Below, piece after piece: positions 15,763-23,958 of a stretch of DNA of 40,308 nt. The position numbers and the translations under genes were made by a program. The DNA is taken from positions 1 to 40,308 of the forward strand of contig CALKHV010000010.1 of assembly GCA_937988865.1 (NCBI GenBank), read 5' to 3'. Position 1 is the first letter of the stretch. Each line of letters opens with the position of its first letter. Under the pieces are notes generated by a model. The model saw only the letters and a list, made by a program, of their open reading frames with translations. It searched no databases and was not told the origin of the DNA. Source of the DNA: an uncultured Propionibacteriaceae bacterium. GTDB taxonomy: Bacteria; Actinomycetota; Actinomycetes; Propionibacteriales; Propionibacteriaceae.

Positions 15763-16293
15763 TCAGTCGCCCATCACCACGACCCTGCAGCGCCGCTGGC
15801 GCGACCTGCTGCGGTCGAAGTCGACGAAGTAGATGTAACCCGTGACACCCAGGGCGAGCGCACCGTCCTCGACCTCGAAGGTCTGGCTCGACCCGATCAG
15901 GGTGGCCTTGAGGTGGGCGTCCGCATTCAGGAGTTGCGTCCGGTCGCCACCCGGGAGCCAGAAGTCCGCGTCCGGCCACGACTCGACGTCGCGGAAGTGC
16001 GCTTCGCCCGGGTAGCGGTAGTGCCCCGCCGGCGGGAGTTCGGTCTGGTCGGGGAACATGGTCGACAGGGCGTCGTTGAGGTCGGCCTGGAGGAACTCGG
16101 TGCCGTCTTCGAGCCTGTCGTGCACGTACTCCTCGAAGAACACGCCACAGGTGGTGTGGGGGCTCATGACGACCACGATCCCGCTGGTCACGCCGCTGGC
16201 AGCGATCGCCTCGCGCACCTGCGGGGTCACGTCGATGAAGCTGGGCGTCCCGCCGTGGGACTGGACGTCGATGGTGTGCTTGTGGACGGTCAT
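15763..16293 (-). CDS. YjbQ family (UPF0047) protein
   Basis: 176 residues, longer than the usual roughly 135-140. Family marks are SPHTTCGVFFEEYVHD, GHYRYPGEAHFRDVES, NADAHLKATLIGSS and the C-terminal GYIYFVDFDRSRSRQRR. YjbQ proteins have weak thiamin-phosphate synthase activity in vitro but no settled role. It is last in an operon: its ATG is 2 bases from the aldolase stop. Co-transcription with a TIM-like isomerase and an aldolase points to sugar-phosphate chemistry rather than thiamin synthesis; that is inference. Confidence 0.85.
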   Translation of the reverse strand: MTVHKHTIDVQSHGGTPSFIDVTPQVREAIAASGVTSGIVVVMSPHTTCGVFFEEYVHDRLEDGTEFLQADLNDALSTMFPDQTELPPAGHYRYPGEAHFRDVESWPDADFWLPGGDRTQLLNADAHLKATLIGSSQTFEVEDGALALGVTGYIYFVDFDRSRSRQRRCRVVVMGD

Positions 16294-16295
16294 GG

Positions 16296-17141
16296 TCAGG
16301 CTCCTGTCAGGGCTGCGACGAATCCCGCGACGTCGCGTCGGACGCCCTCACGGGCCGCCATCGCCACCTTCGGGAAGAGGATCACGTCGGGGTCGTTGGC
16401 CACCGGACGCGCCGCGTCGAGGGCCGCCTTCGCCGCGTACGTGTAGTAGTTGATCTTCCGGACGCCGTGCGCGATGGACGCGCGGTACTCGTCGGCGTCC
16501 AGGCCTGAGCCGCCGTGCATCACGATCGGGACGCCCGTGGCCGCCGTCAACCGGTCGAGCAGGTCGAAGTTGAGCTCGGGGGCCGCGTTGTACATGCCGT
16601 GGACCGTGCCGAAGGACGCCGCGAGGCAGGTGACCCCGGTCTGGCGCACGAACTCGCTCGCCACCTCCGGATCGGTGTACAGGGACGCGTCCGCCGCCCC
16701 TTGCGAGGGGTCACCGTTCTCGTTGCCGGTCATGACGCCGATCTCGCCCTCGACCCCGAAACCGCGGTCGGACGCCAGCTCGACGACTTCACGTGTGCGG
16801 GCGATGTTGGTGGCGAGATCGAGGTGGGAGCCGTCGAACATGGCCGAGTTGAAGCCGATGTCGAGACCGGTGCGGATGTAGTCGATGTCCTCGCCGTGGT
16901 CAACGTGCAGCACGAAGGGGGCGTCCGAGCGGCGGGCCAGCTCGACCATCGCCGGGCCGATGTCAGCGATGCTGACCAGCGGTTCGTGCACCTGGGCGAA
17001 CTGCAGGATGATCGGGACGCCGGTCTGTTCGCCGACGTCGATGGTGGCCAGCAACGCCTCGAAGAACGGGGTGTTGACGGCTGCGAGGGCGCTGGAGTGG
17101 GTGTCGGCCCAGTCGAGGGCTTCGCGGAGTCCGATGAGCAT
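16296..17141 (-). CDS. class II (metal-dependent) ketose-bisphosphate aldolase family
   Basis: 281 residues starting at ATG 17141 after AAGGAGG. Class II aldolase marks are the zinc/catalytic segment LHVDHGED, GFNSAMFDGSHLD, the metal Glu in VEGEIG, FGTVHGMY, and HGGSGL followed by KINYYT in the phosphate-binding region (usually KINIDT). The family cleaves fructose-, tagatose- or other ketose-phosphates. NYYT in place of NIDT and the company of YjbQ and an isomerase suggest a substrate other than glycolytic fructose 1,6-bisphosphate. It lies 43 bases after the isomerase gene. Confidence 0.88.
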   Translation of the reverse strand: MLIGLREALDWADTHSSALAAVNTPFFEALLATIDVGEQTGVPIILQFAQVHEPLVSIADIGPAMVELARRSDAPFVLHVDHGEDIDYIRTGLDIGFNSAMFDGSHLDLATNIARTREVVELASDRGFGVEGEIGVMTGNENGDPSQGAADASLYTDPEVASEFVRQTGVTCLAASFGTVHGMYNAAPELNFDLLDRLTAATGVPIVMHGGSGLDADEYRASIAHGVRKINYYTYAAKAALDAARPVANDPDVILFPKVAMAAREGVRRDVAGFVAALTGA

Positions 17142-17184
17142 GTGTTCCTCCTTGCGGACCCGGTGGCCCGCGTCGGGTCGTGGG

Positions 17185-17910
17185 TCAGTGCTGGGTACGC
17201 AGGGTCCGGGCGTGCTGCTCGACGGCGCTGAGCATCTCGTCGAGCATGAGCGGCCGGTCGGGCGCCTGGACGATGACGCTCGTGCCGCCGGAGCCGTCGG
17301 CGCCCTGTCGCAGGACGCGGGCCACGTCGTCGGCCGTGCTCACTCCTGCGGCCTCGATGATGAGGATCCCGGGGTTCACGCGCCTGACAAGGGCGATCGT
17401 CCGCTCGACGTACTCCTCCGACACCATCGACCCCGTGCCGATGTTGGCGGTGGGTTCACAGATCATGACATCCGGGCCCTGGTGGGCGACCGCCGTCACC
17501 TGCTGGTCGGAGTCGGCGCAGACGATGCTGAGGAGGCCGACTTCACGCGCACGCTCGATCGTCACCGACAGTTCGTGGACGCCCATCGGGTGCTCGGCGT
17601 GATTCAGGACGACGGCGCGGGCACCTGCCTCGACGAGTGCCTCGGGGAGGATGAACCCCATGCCGCGACCGGGGACCAGCGCGTCCATGTGCTGGGCCGC
17701 GACGAACAGTGACGGGCAGCGGGCCGCGATCATCCGGACGTCGGCCTGCTGGGCCGTGTAGACGACGTCCACGTCATGGTTCGCGGCCAGGTCTTCGCAG
17801 TCGATGGCCAACTCGAGAGATTCGGCACCGTAGAGGTAGGCCTTCGGATTGACGATCAGGAAGGGGGCGCGCAGCCTGCGTCCGTCGTGGGTGGGTCGCG
17901 TCTCGGCCAT
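17185..17910 (-). CDS. triosephosphate-isomerase-fold protein, archaeal-like
   Basis: 241 residues. The three TIM catalytic residues are kept: Asn21/Lys23 in NPKAY, His104 in NHAEHP and Glu152 in CEPTANIGTG. The whole sequence follows the short archaeal TIM pattern (VAAQHMDA, ILPEALVEAGA, IVCADSDQQ, VRRVNPGI) rather than the bacterial NWKMN/GHSERR type. The end is divergent: AAGVSTADDV then GSGGTSVIV at the phosphate site. Similar TIM paralogues in actinobacteria isomerise tetrulose phosphates in erythritol/threitol breakdown. ATG 17910 is chosen because AGAGGAG precedes it; the in-frame start at 17961 would lie within the operator repeats. Confidence 0.82.
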   Translation of the reverse strand: MAETRPTHDGRRLRAPFLIVNPKAYLYGAESLELAIDCEDLAANHDVDVVYTAQQADVRMIAARCPSLFVAAQHMDALVPGRGMGFILPEALVEAGARAVVLNHAEHPMGVHELSVTIERAREVGLLSIVCADSDQQVTAVAHQGPDVMICEPTANIGTGSMVSEEYVERTIALVRRVNPGILIIEAAGVSTADDVARVLRQGADGSGGTSVIVQAPDRPLMLDEMLSAVEQHARTLRTQH

Positions 17911-17951
17911 GAGTCTCCTCTGGTTCAGCTCGGTTCTGCAGTGCATCGCAG

Positions 17952-18005
17952 GTTTGCACATATGTGATTACCTGTGTGCACTTTCTTGCTGATACCAGTG
18001 TGCAC
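17952..18005 (-). promoter_or_regulatory. three evenly spaced GTGCAMAC repeats (operator candidate)
   Basis: Read on the minus strand, GTGCACAC (18005-17998), GTGCACAC (17981-17974) and GTGCAAAC (17959-17952) lie in the same orientation with periods of 24 and 22 bases, about two helical turns. The first two extend to GTGCACACWGGTA. They sit 40-95 bases upstream of the TIM-like gene; CACATATGTG at 17957-17966 overlaps the third. Tandem direct repeats are typical of DeoR-family regulators of sugar-phosphate operons; no regulator gene is in the window. Confidence 0.65.
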
Positions 18006-18007
18006 CC

Positions 18008-18037
18008 GCACCCCCGGTTGAGTAAAGCCGGGTGCTT
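18008..18037 (-). terminator. possible terminator of lpdA
   Basis: On the minus strand GCACCCGGCTT and AACCGGGGGTGC form a stem with a 2-base bulge, about 26 bases after the lpdA stop. No T run follows. Confidence 0.4.
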
Positions 18038-18062
18038 GGTGTGGTTCCCGCCGCGAGGAGGG

Positions 18063-19490
18063 TCAGACGGTCAGGTTCGTCTTCGTGGGGTCCTGGCGCA
18101 GGTGCAGGCGTCGTGCGGCCTCGGCCACGGAACCAGAGAGCGACGGGTAGACGGTGAAGTCGTGCGAGAACGAGTCGACGGTGATCTTCTCGCTGACGGC
18201 GATCGAGATCGAATGGATCAACTCGGACGCATGGGGCGACACGACCACACCACCGACGATGATGCCCGTGGTCGGAAGGCAGAACAGCTTCACGAAGCCG
18301 TCGCGCAGGCCCTGCATCTTGGCGCGCGCGTTCGAGCCGAGCGGCAACATCACCGTGGCCACCTTCACCTCGCCGGCGTCCACCTCGCCCTGGGTCACCC
18401 CGACGGTGGCGATCTCGGGGGCGGTGAAGACGTTCGACGAGACCGTGCGCAGGTCGAGCGGGGCGACAGCGTCCCCGAGGCTGTGCCACATGGCGATGCG
18501 TCCCTGCATGGCCGCGACGGACGCCAGGGCGAACACGCCGGTGCAGTCGCCGGCGGCGTAGACGCCACGGGCGGACGTCCGGGAGACCTTGTCGACCACG
18601 ATGTGCCCGCTGGGCGACACGGCGATACCGGCCTCCTCCAGCCCGATCCCGGTGGTGTTCGGGATCGCACCCACCGCCATCAGGCAGTGTGACCCGACGA
18701 CCTCGCGTCCGTCCTCGAGCGTGACGACGACACCGTCGCCCTCGCGGCGGGCCGCGACGGCACGGGTGCGCGACATGATCTCCATCCCCCGCCGCTCGAA
18801 CACGTCCTGCAACACGCGGGCCGCGTCGTTGTCCTGACCGGGAAGCACCTGGTCACGCGAACTGACCAGCACGACGTCGCTGCCGAGGGCGTCGTAGGCG
18901 CTCGCGAATTCGGCCCCGGTGACACCCGACCCGACGACGACGAGACGCTCGGGCAGCTCGGTGAGGTTGTAGACCTGTTTCCAGTTGAGGATGCGCTCGC
19001 CGTCGCACTGCGCGGTGTCGAGTTCGCGAGGCGTCGTGCCCGTGGCGATCAGGATGATGTCGGCGTCGAGTTCCTCGTCGTCGCAGCCGGGCGAGGACGC
19101 GAGCACCTTCTCGGTGCTGAGCAGACGACCGGTCCCCCGGATGACCCGGATGCCCTCGCTGACCAGCTTCGTCGTGATGTCGGACGACTGGGCGTTCGCG
19201 AGTGCGAGGACGCGGCGGTTGACCGCGTCCAGGTCGACGTGGACGCTGCTGGCGATCGTGTCGTCCTCACCGGTCTCCCAGATGCGCAATCCGAGCTCGG
19301 ACGACGTCTGGATGGCTGTCATCACCTCTGCCGTCGCGATGAGGGTCTTCGAGGGGACGCAGTCGGTGAGAACCGCTGCCCCGCCGAGCCCGTCGCGCTC
19401 GATGAGCACCACGTCACCGCCCAACTGCTTGCCGACGAGGGCCGCCTCGTACCCACCTGGACCGCCACCAAGAATCACGACTCGAGTCAC
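18063..19490 (-). CDS. lpdA: flavoprotein disulfide reductase family, NAD(P)H-quinone reductase LpdA type
   Basis: 475 residues. FAD-binding GGGPGGYEAAL is at residues 8-18, the NAD(P) loop GSGVTGAEFASAY near 200, and the second FAD motif GVYAAGDCTG near 305. The active-site segment reads LGGAAVLTDCVPSKTLI: the first redox Cys of the usual CxxxxC is absent, and the C-terminal interface has PHASELIHS in place of the His-Pro-Thr-Xaa-Glu pattern. It therefore should not be a dihydrolipoamide dehydrogenase. M. tuberculosis Rv3303c, also near deoD-pmmB, is the NAD(P)H-quinone reductase with similar features. GTG 19490 has GGGAGG upstream. Confidence 0.85.
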   Translation of the reverse strand: MTRVVILGGGPGGYEAALVGKQLGGDVVLIERDGLGGAAVLTDCVPSKTLIATAEVMTAIQTSSELGLRIWETGEDDTIASSVHVDLDAVNRRVLALANAQSSDITTKLVSEGIRVIRGTGRLLSTEKVLASSPGCDDEELDADIILIATGTTPRELDTAQCDGERILNWKQVYNLTELPERLVVVGSGVTGAEFASAYDALGSDVVLVSSRDQVLPGQDNDAARVLQDVFERRGMEIMSRTRAVAARREGDGVVVTLEDGREVVGSHCLMAVGAIPNTTGIGLEEAGIAVSPSGHIVVDKVSRTSARGVYAAGDCTGVFALASVAAMQGRIAMWHSLGDAVAPLDLRTVSSNVFTAPEIATVGVTQGEVDAGEVKVATVMLPLGSNARAKMQGLRDGFVKLFCLPTTGIIVGGVVVSPHASELIHSISIAVSEKITVDSFSHDFTVYPSLSGSVAEAARRLHLRQDPTKTNLTV

Positions 19491-19549
19491 GGGCCCATCC
19501 TCCCACGAGCGCCCGAGCGGGGGTTGGTCGAACTACGGCCTTGTCGAAC

Positions 19550-19555
19550 TACAGT
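19550..19555 (+). promoter_or_regulatory. -10 box of punA (leaderless)
   Basis: TACAGT ends 6 nt before GTG 19562. It overlaps the second copy of a 10-bp direct repeat, GTCGAACTAC (19527-19536 and 19543-19552). Confidence 0.55.
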
Positions 19556-19561
19556 GGCAAC

Positions 19562-20374
19562 GTGACGACCGAGACCCTCACCGCCGACCCGTTCCCGCTC
19601 GCCCGCGCGGCGGCCGATCACCTGCGAGCCAGCACGGGGGTCGAGTCGATCGACATGGCCTTCATCCTCGGGTCAGGGTGGTCGCAGGGCGCGTCCCAAC
19701 TGGGCGAGACCGTCGCCGAGCTGCCGCTGGAAACCATCCCCGGGTTCAGCGCCCCGGTCGTCGCCGGGCACGGGGGCGAGGCGATCGTCGTCCGCACCGA
19801 ATCGGGCCGGCTCGCCCTCGTCTACACCGGACGCACCCACTACTACGAGGGACGCGGGACCGCCGCCGTGGTCCACGGCGTCCGCGTGGCGGCCGCGTGG
19901 GGTGCCACGACGATGGTGATCACCAACGGCTGCGGGGGCCTGCACCACGAGTGGACGCCGGGCACCGTCGTGGTCATCCGCGACCACATCAACCTGACCG
20001 CAGACTCCCCGCTGATCGGGGCGACCTTCGTCGACCTCTCGACCACCTACACGCCCGCGCTCATCGAGCAGGTGCAGGCGATCGAGCCGCTGCCCACCGG
20101 TGTGTACGTGCAGTTCCGCGGACCCCACTACGAGACGCCCGCAGAGGTGCGCATGGCGCGCATCCTCGGTGGTGACCTCGTGGGCATGTCGACCACTCTC
20201 GAGGCCATTGCCGCTACCGAGGCGGGGATGCGCGTGCTGGGCCTGTCGCTCGTCACCAATGCCGCGGCCGGCGTCAGTTCCGAACCGCTCGACCACTCAG
20301 AGGTCATCGCGGCCGGCAAGGCTGCCGGCCCACGCCTCGCCGCCCTGCTGCACAGCGTCGCGGCGATCCTGTAA
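19562..20374 (+). CDS. punA: purine nucleoside phosphorylase
   Basis: 270 residues. It splits purine (deoxy)nucleosides with phosphate to base and (deoxy)ribose 1-phosphate. Motifs of the trimeric PNP family are LGSGWSQGA (phosphate site), GHGGEAIVV, YEGRGTAAVVHGVRVA, TNGCGGL and MSTTLEAIAATEAGMRVLG with VTNAAAG. GTG 19562 is preferred over TTG 19541 because of the TACAGT box 6 nt upstream. pmmB follows 26 bases later, as in M. tuberculosis (deoD-pmmB). Confidence 0.92.
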   Translation: MTTETLTADPFPLARAAADHLRASTGVESIDMAFILGSGWSQGASQLGETVAELPLETIPGFSAPVVAGHGGEAIVVRTESGRLALVYTGRTHYYEGRGTAAVVHGVRVAAAWGATTMVITNGCGGLHHEWTPGTVVVIRDHINLTADSPLIGATFVDLSTTYTPALIEQVQAIEPLPTGVYVQFRGPHYETPAEVRMARILGGDLVGMSTTLEAIAATEAGMRVLGLSLVTNAAAGVSSEPLDHSEVIAAGKAAGPRLAALLHSVAAIL

Positions 20375-20400
20375 TCCTGATCCCAGCTGAAGGAGCACCG

Positions 20401-22056
20401 ATGCTCGATCCGACACTCCGCGTCCGCATTGACGCCTGGCGCGAGGCCGACCCCGACGTGGCCACTGCCACGGCACTCGCCGACCTCGTCGAGCGAGCCG
20501 ACGCCGGCGACGCCGATGCGCGCGACGAACTCGCCGACGCCTTCTCGGGGCCGCTCCAGTTCGGCACCGCCGGTCTGCGCGCCGCACTCGGCCCCGGTCC
20601 TGCGCGGATGAACCGCGTGGTCGTGACGCAGGCCGCCGCAGGGTTCGCCGCCTGGCTGGGTGAGCAGGGGTTCGCCGGTGGCAAGGTGCTCATCGGCTTC
20701 GACGCCCGCTACAACTCCGACGTGTTCGCCCTCGACACCGCCGAGATCATGGCTGGGGCGGGCTTCGAGGTGCTGCTCGCGGACGCACCGATCCCCACGC
20801 CCGTGATCGCCTTCGGTATCGGCCACTACGGCTGCGTCGCCGCCGTGGTGGTCACCGCGTCCCACAATCCGCCGCAGGACAACGGCTACAAGGTCTACCT
20901 CGGTGACGGCTCACAGATCGTTCCCCCGACCGACAGCGAGATCGCGGCCCACATCGCCCGCGTGGCCGGGGGTGGCATCGCAGCCCTGCCCCGCGGCGAC
21001 TCACGGACGATGGTGGGCGACGACCTCGTCGCCGCCTACGCGTCCCGCGCCGCCTCGCTGGTGCCCGCGGACGCACCCCGCGACATCACCTGGGTCTACA
21101 CCGCGATGCACGGCGTTGGTGCCCGCGTCGTCGACGAGGTCGTCGCGCTGACCGGCTTCACGCGCGGTCTCGCGGTCGCACAGCAGGTCGATCCCGACCC
21201 GGCCTTTCCGACGGTCTCCTTCCCCAATCCCGAAGAACCGGGCGCCATCGACCTGGCCGTGCAGCTCGCCAAGGATGCACGGGTCGATCTCGTCATCGCC
21301 AACGACCCGGACGCGGACCGCTGCGCCGTCGCCGCGCCCATCGGCGGGGCCTGGCGCATGCTCACGGGCGACGAGTTGGGTTCGTTGCTGGGCGATGACT
21401 ACCTGCGACGCGGAGTCGAGGGCACGTATGCGAACTCGCTCGTGTCGTCCACCCTGCTCGCGACCATGGCCGGCGCGGCCGGGCGTCCGCACACCACCAC
21501 CCTCACCGGTTTCAAGTGGATCGGACGCGTCCCCGACCTCGCCTTCGGCTATGAGGAGGCCATCGGCTACTGCTGCGACTCGCACGCCGTGCCCGACAAG
21601 GACGGGATCACCACACTCGTCCAGGTGCTGCGGATCGCGGCCGGTTTGAAGGCCGCAGGATCCTCCATCGAGGAGCGCCTCGACGAGATCGCCCGGACGT
21701 ACGGCGTCCATGCCACGTCGCAGTTGTCGGTGCGCGTCGCCGACCTGTCGATCATCTCGGACGCGATGGCGCGCCTGCGCAGCGCTCCCCCCACCACGCT
21801 GCTGGGTGAGCCTGTCGACGTCGTCGACCTGGCCCTGCCGACCGGGGCCCTCCCCCCGACCGACGGGATCGAACTCACGGGCGCCCGCGTCCATGTGGTG
21901 GCACGTCCCTCGGGCACCGAACCCAAGCTCAAGTGCTATCTCGAGGCGCGGGTGGACGCGGAGTCGTCCGCGGCCGACCTGCCCCGCGCGCGAGCGCAGG
22001 CGGCCGGGATGCTGGCGGGACTGCGCGACGAGATGGCATCAGCGCTGGGGGTGTGA
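20401..22056 (+). CDS. pmmB: phospho-sugar mutase (phosphomannomutase / phosphopentomutase-like)
   Basis: 551 residues from ATG 20401 after AAGGAG. The phosphoserine is Ser154 in TASHNPPQDNGYK, the metal loop is DPDADR at 302-307, the sugar loop GYEEAIGY lies near 382, and the phosphate-binding RPSGTEPKLKCY near the C-terminus. This is the PGM2/PMM-like alpha-D-phosphohexomutase. Position right after a purine nucleoside phosphorylase makes conversion of (deoxy)ribose 1-phosphate to the 5-phosphate an attractive role; phosphomannomutase or glucose bisphosphate synthase activity is the alternative. Confidence 0.88.
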   Translation: MLDPTLRVRIDAWREADPDVATATALADLVERADAGDADARDELADAFSGPLQFGTAGLRAALGPGPARMNRVVVTQAAAGFAAWLGEQGFAGGKVLIGFDARYNSDVFALDTAEIMAGAGFEVLLADAPIPTPVIAFGIGHYGCVAAVVVTASHNPPQDNGYKVYLGDGSQIVPPTDSEIAAHIARVAGGGIAALPRGDSRTMVGDDLVAAYASRAASLVPADAPRDITWVYTAMHGVGARVVDEVVALTGFTRGLAVAQQVDPDPAFPTVSFPNPEEPGAIDLAVQLAKDARVDLVIANDPDADRCAVAAPIGGAWRMLTGDELGSLLGDDYLRRGVEGTYANSLVSSTLLATMAGAAGRPHTTTLTGFKWIGRVPDLAFGYEEAIGYCCDSHAVPDKDGITTLVQVLRIAAGLKAAGSSIEERLDEIARTYGVHATSQLSVRVADLSIISDAMARLRSAPPTTLLGEPVDVVDLALPTGALPPTDGIELTGARVHVVARPSGTEPKLKCYLEARVDAESSAADLPRARAQAAGMLAGLRDEMASALGV

Positions 22057-22110
22057 AGGGCTGGGCGACCCGGAGCGCCGATGACCCACAGCTTTGTCAC
22101 AGCGCGCGGG

Positions 22111-22116
22111 TAGCCT
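22111..22116 (+). promoter_or_regulatory. -10 box of the DUF2207 gene (leaderless)
   Basis: TAGCCT ends 6 nt before ATG 22123. Confidence 0.55.
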
Positions 22117-22122
22117 GAAGTC

Positions 22123-23937
22123 ATGCGGACGCACGTCTCTCGACTCACCACCTTCGCCCTCGCCCTCAGCCTTGCCCTGTTTGCTCTTGTCGTGGGGACG
22201 CCCCAGGCGTCCGCGGCGGCAAACTGGAAGATCAGTCGTTACCACGCAACGGTCAACCTCGCCAAGGACGGTCTGGCGACCGTGGTCGTCGACTTCGACT
22301 TCGACTTCGGGAACGAGTCGGGCCACGGCCCGTACGTCCTGTTGCCCTTCCGGCAGGCGGTGGCCGACGACCCCGACCACTGGCGCAACCTGACCACCGA
22401 CGTGGTCAGCATCACGAGCGGCACCGGGGCACCGGTCGACCTCAAGGAAGAGAAGTCGGGCAGCATCCTGAGCCTGCGGATCGGGGATGAGGACCGGACC
22501 GTCCGGGGCGTCCAGAACTACGTCCTCACCTACACCGCCCACGGGTTCGTGGAGCCGAATCAGGAATCCTCGGGGCTCGACGAGTTCAACTGGAACGCCA
22601 TCGGCGAGGCCTGGGACGTCCCGCTGAGCAATGTCACCGTCGACGTCACCGGTCCGGGGACCATCCGCCGAACCGCCTGCTTCGCGGGCTACAACTATTC
22701 CGGCGACTGCACCGAGTCGTCCGGTAGCGGGTCGTCGGCCAGCTTCGCCGTGGCACAGCTGCAGCCCGCCCAGGGCATGCAGGTGGTCGCCGGCTTCCCC
22801 GCGGGCACGTTCGTGGGCGCCGAACCGACCTTCAGCAAGCGCTACCGGGTGGGCAACATGTTCCCGGTCACGCCGGTGACGGGCGGCCTCGCGGCCCTGA
22901 TCAGTCTGCTCGGAGTCGTGTGGGTCGCGGCCCGCGTCCGTCGGAAGGGTCGTGACGAGGTCTACCTCGGCCTGACCCCGGGCATGAGTCCTGCGTCAGG
23001 CCAACCGGTCACCGTGGGTCGGGGACGCACACCCACCGTGGCGGTCGCGTTCCAGCCGCCCAAGGACGCGTCCCCCGGCGAGATCGGCACCTTGGTCGAC
23101 GCCACCGCCGACAATGTCGACGTCACGGCCACGATCATCGACCTCGCCGTCCGCGGTCACCTGCGCATCGAACAGCAGGGGAAGAAGGACTTCACCTTCC
23201 AGCGGCTACGGACGTCCGATCCCACGAGCGACGCCGAGTCCCAACTGGTCGAGGCGCTCTTCCGGCGCTCGTCCACGGTCACCTCGGACGACCTGAAGGA
23301 CGAGTCCTACGCCAAGCTGCTGTCAGACACCCGCGGTCACCTCTATGACGCGGTGATGGCGCGCGGCTGGTTCCGGCGCCGTCCCGGGACCGCCCGCCTG
23401 ATCGCGTACGGACTGGCCGCCCTCGTGCTCCTCGCTGCCGCGGGCGCCGCCGGGCTGCTGGGGCTGTTCGGGTTCGGCTTCCTGGCGGTCGGTGGTCTCG
23501 TCACCGCCATCGCGCTGTTCTCCACGGGCCACCTCATGCCTGCCCGCACAGCCGACGGCTCGGCCATGCTCGCGCAGGCCAAGGGCTTCGAGCTCTACCT
23601 CCGAACCGCAGAGGCCGACCAGATCAAGTTCGAGGAGGGCATCGACGTCTTCTCCCGCTACCTCCCGTACGCGATCGTGTTCGGCGTGGCCGAGCGGTGG
23701 GTGAAGGTCTTCGAGCGACTGGCGGCCGAAGGACGCTGGACCCCGACGAACACCTGGTACTCCGGGCCCCACGGCTACCTCTTCTACCCGGGATTCGCCG
23801 GATCGCTCGACAGCCTGACCGCGTCGATGTCGTCGTCGCTCCACGCGGCCGAGGCTGCAGCAGCCAAGGCCAGTGGTGGCGGGTCGGGCTTCGGCGGTGG
23901 CGGTGGTTTCGGCGGAGGCGGCGGTGGGGGCTGGTGA
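22123..23937 (+). CDS. DUF2207 membrane protein
   Basis: 604 residues. A signal peptide (about 1-32, ending near QASAAA) precedes an extracytoplasmic domain with NWKISRYHATVNLAKDG and VDFDFDFGNESGHG, the DUF2207 pattern. A membrane segment at about 248-268 is followed by a cytoplasmic region (AVAFQPPKDASPGEIGTLVD, a family landmark), two more close membrane segments (about 424-465), the segment EEGIDVFSRYLPYAIVFGV and a glycine-rich tail. The overall plan matches the family, whose function is unknown. It is followed closely by the P-loop kinase gene. Confidence 0.85.
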   Translation: MRTHVSRLTTFALALSLALFALVVGTPQASAAANWKISRYHATVNLAKDGLATVVVDFDFDFGNESGHGPYVLLPFRQAVADDPDHWRNLTTDVVSITSGTGAPVDLKEEKSGSILSLRIGDEDRTVRGVQNYVLTYTAHGFVEPNQESSGLDEFNWNAIGEAWDVPLSNVTVDVTGPGTIRRTACFAGYNYSGDCTESSGSGSSASFAVAQLQPAQGMQVVAGFPAGTFVGAEPTFSKRYRVGNMFPVTPVTGGLAALISLLGVVWVAARVRRKGRDEVYLGLTPGMSPASGQPVTVGRGRTPTVAVAFQPPKDASPGEIGTLVDATADNVDVTATIIDLAVRGHLRIEQQGKKDFTFQRLRTSDPTSDAESQLVEALFRRSSTVTSDDLKDESYAKLLSDTRGHLYDAVMARGWFRRRPGTARLIAYGLAALVLLAAAGAAGLLGLFGFGFLAVGGLVTAIALFSTGHLMPARTADGSAMLAQAKGFELYLRTAEADQIKFEEGIDVFSRYLPYAIVFGVAERWVKVFERLAAEGRWTPTNTWYSGPHGYLFYPGFAGSLDSLTASMSSSLHAAEAAAAKASGGGSGFGGGGGFGGGGGGGW

Positions 23938-23945
23938 CCCAGCCC

Positions 23946-23951
23946 TAGACT
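23946..23951 (+). promoter_or_regulatory. -10 box of the P-loop kinase gene (leaderless)
   Basis: TAGACT ends 7 nt before ATG 23959, in the 21-base gap after the DUF2207 gene. Confidence 0.55.
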
Positions 23952-23958
23952 GGCGGCC

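Noticed and set aside
17911..17961. N-terminal extension of the TIM-like protein (start at 17961)
   Set aside because: The extension overlaps the operator repeats, and a Shine-Dalgarno sits before the ATG at 17910.
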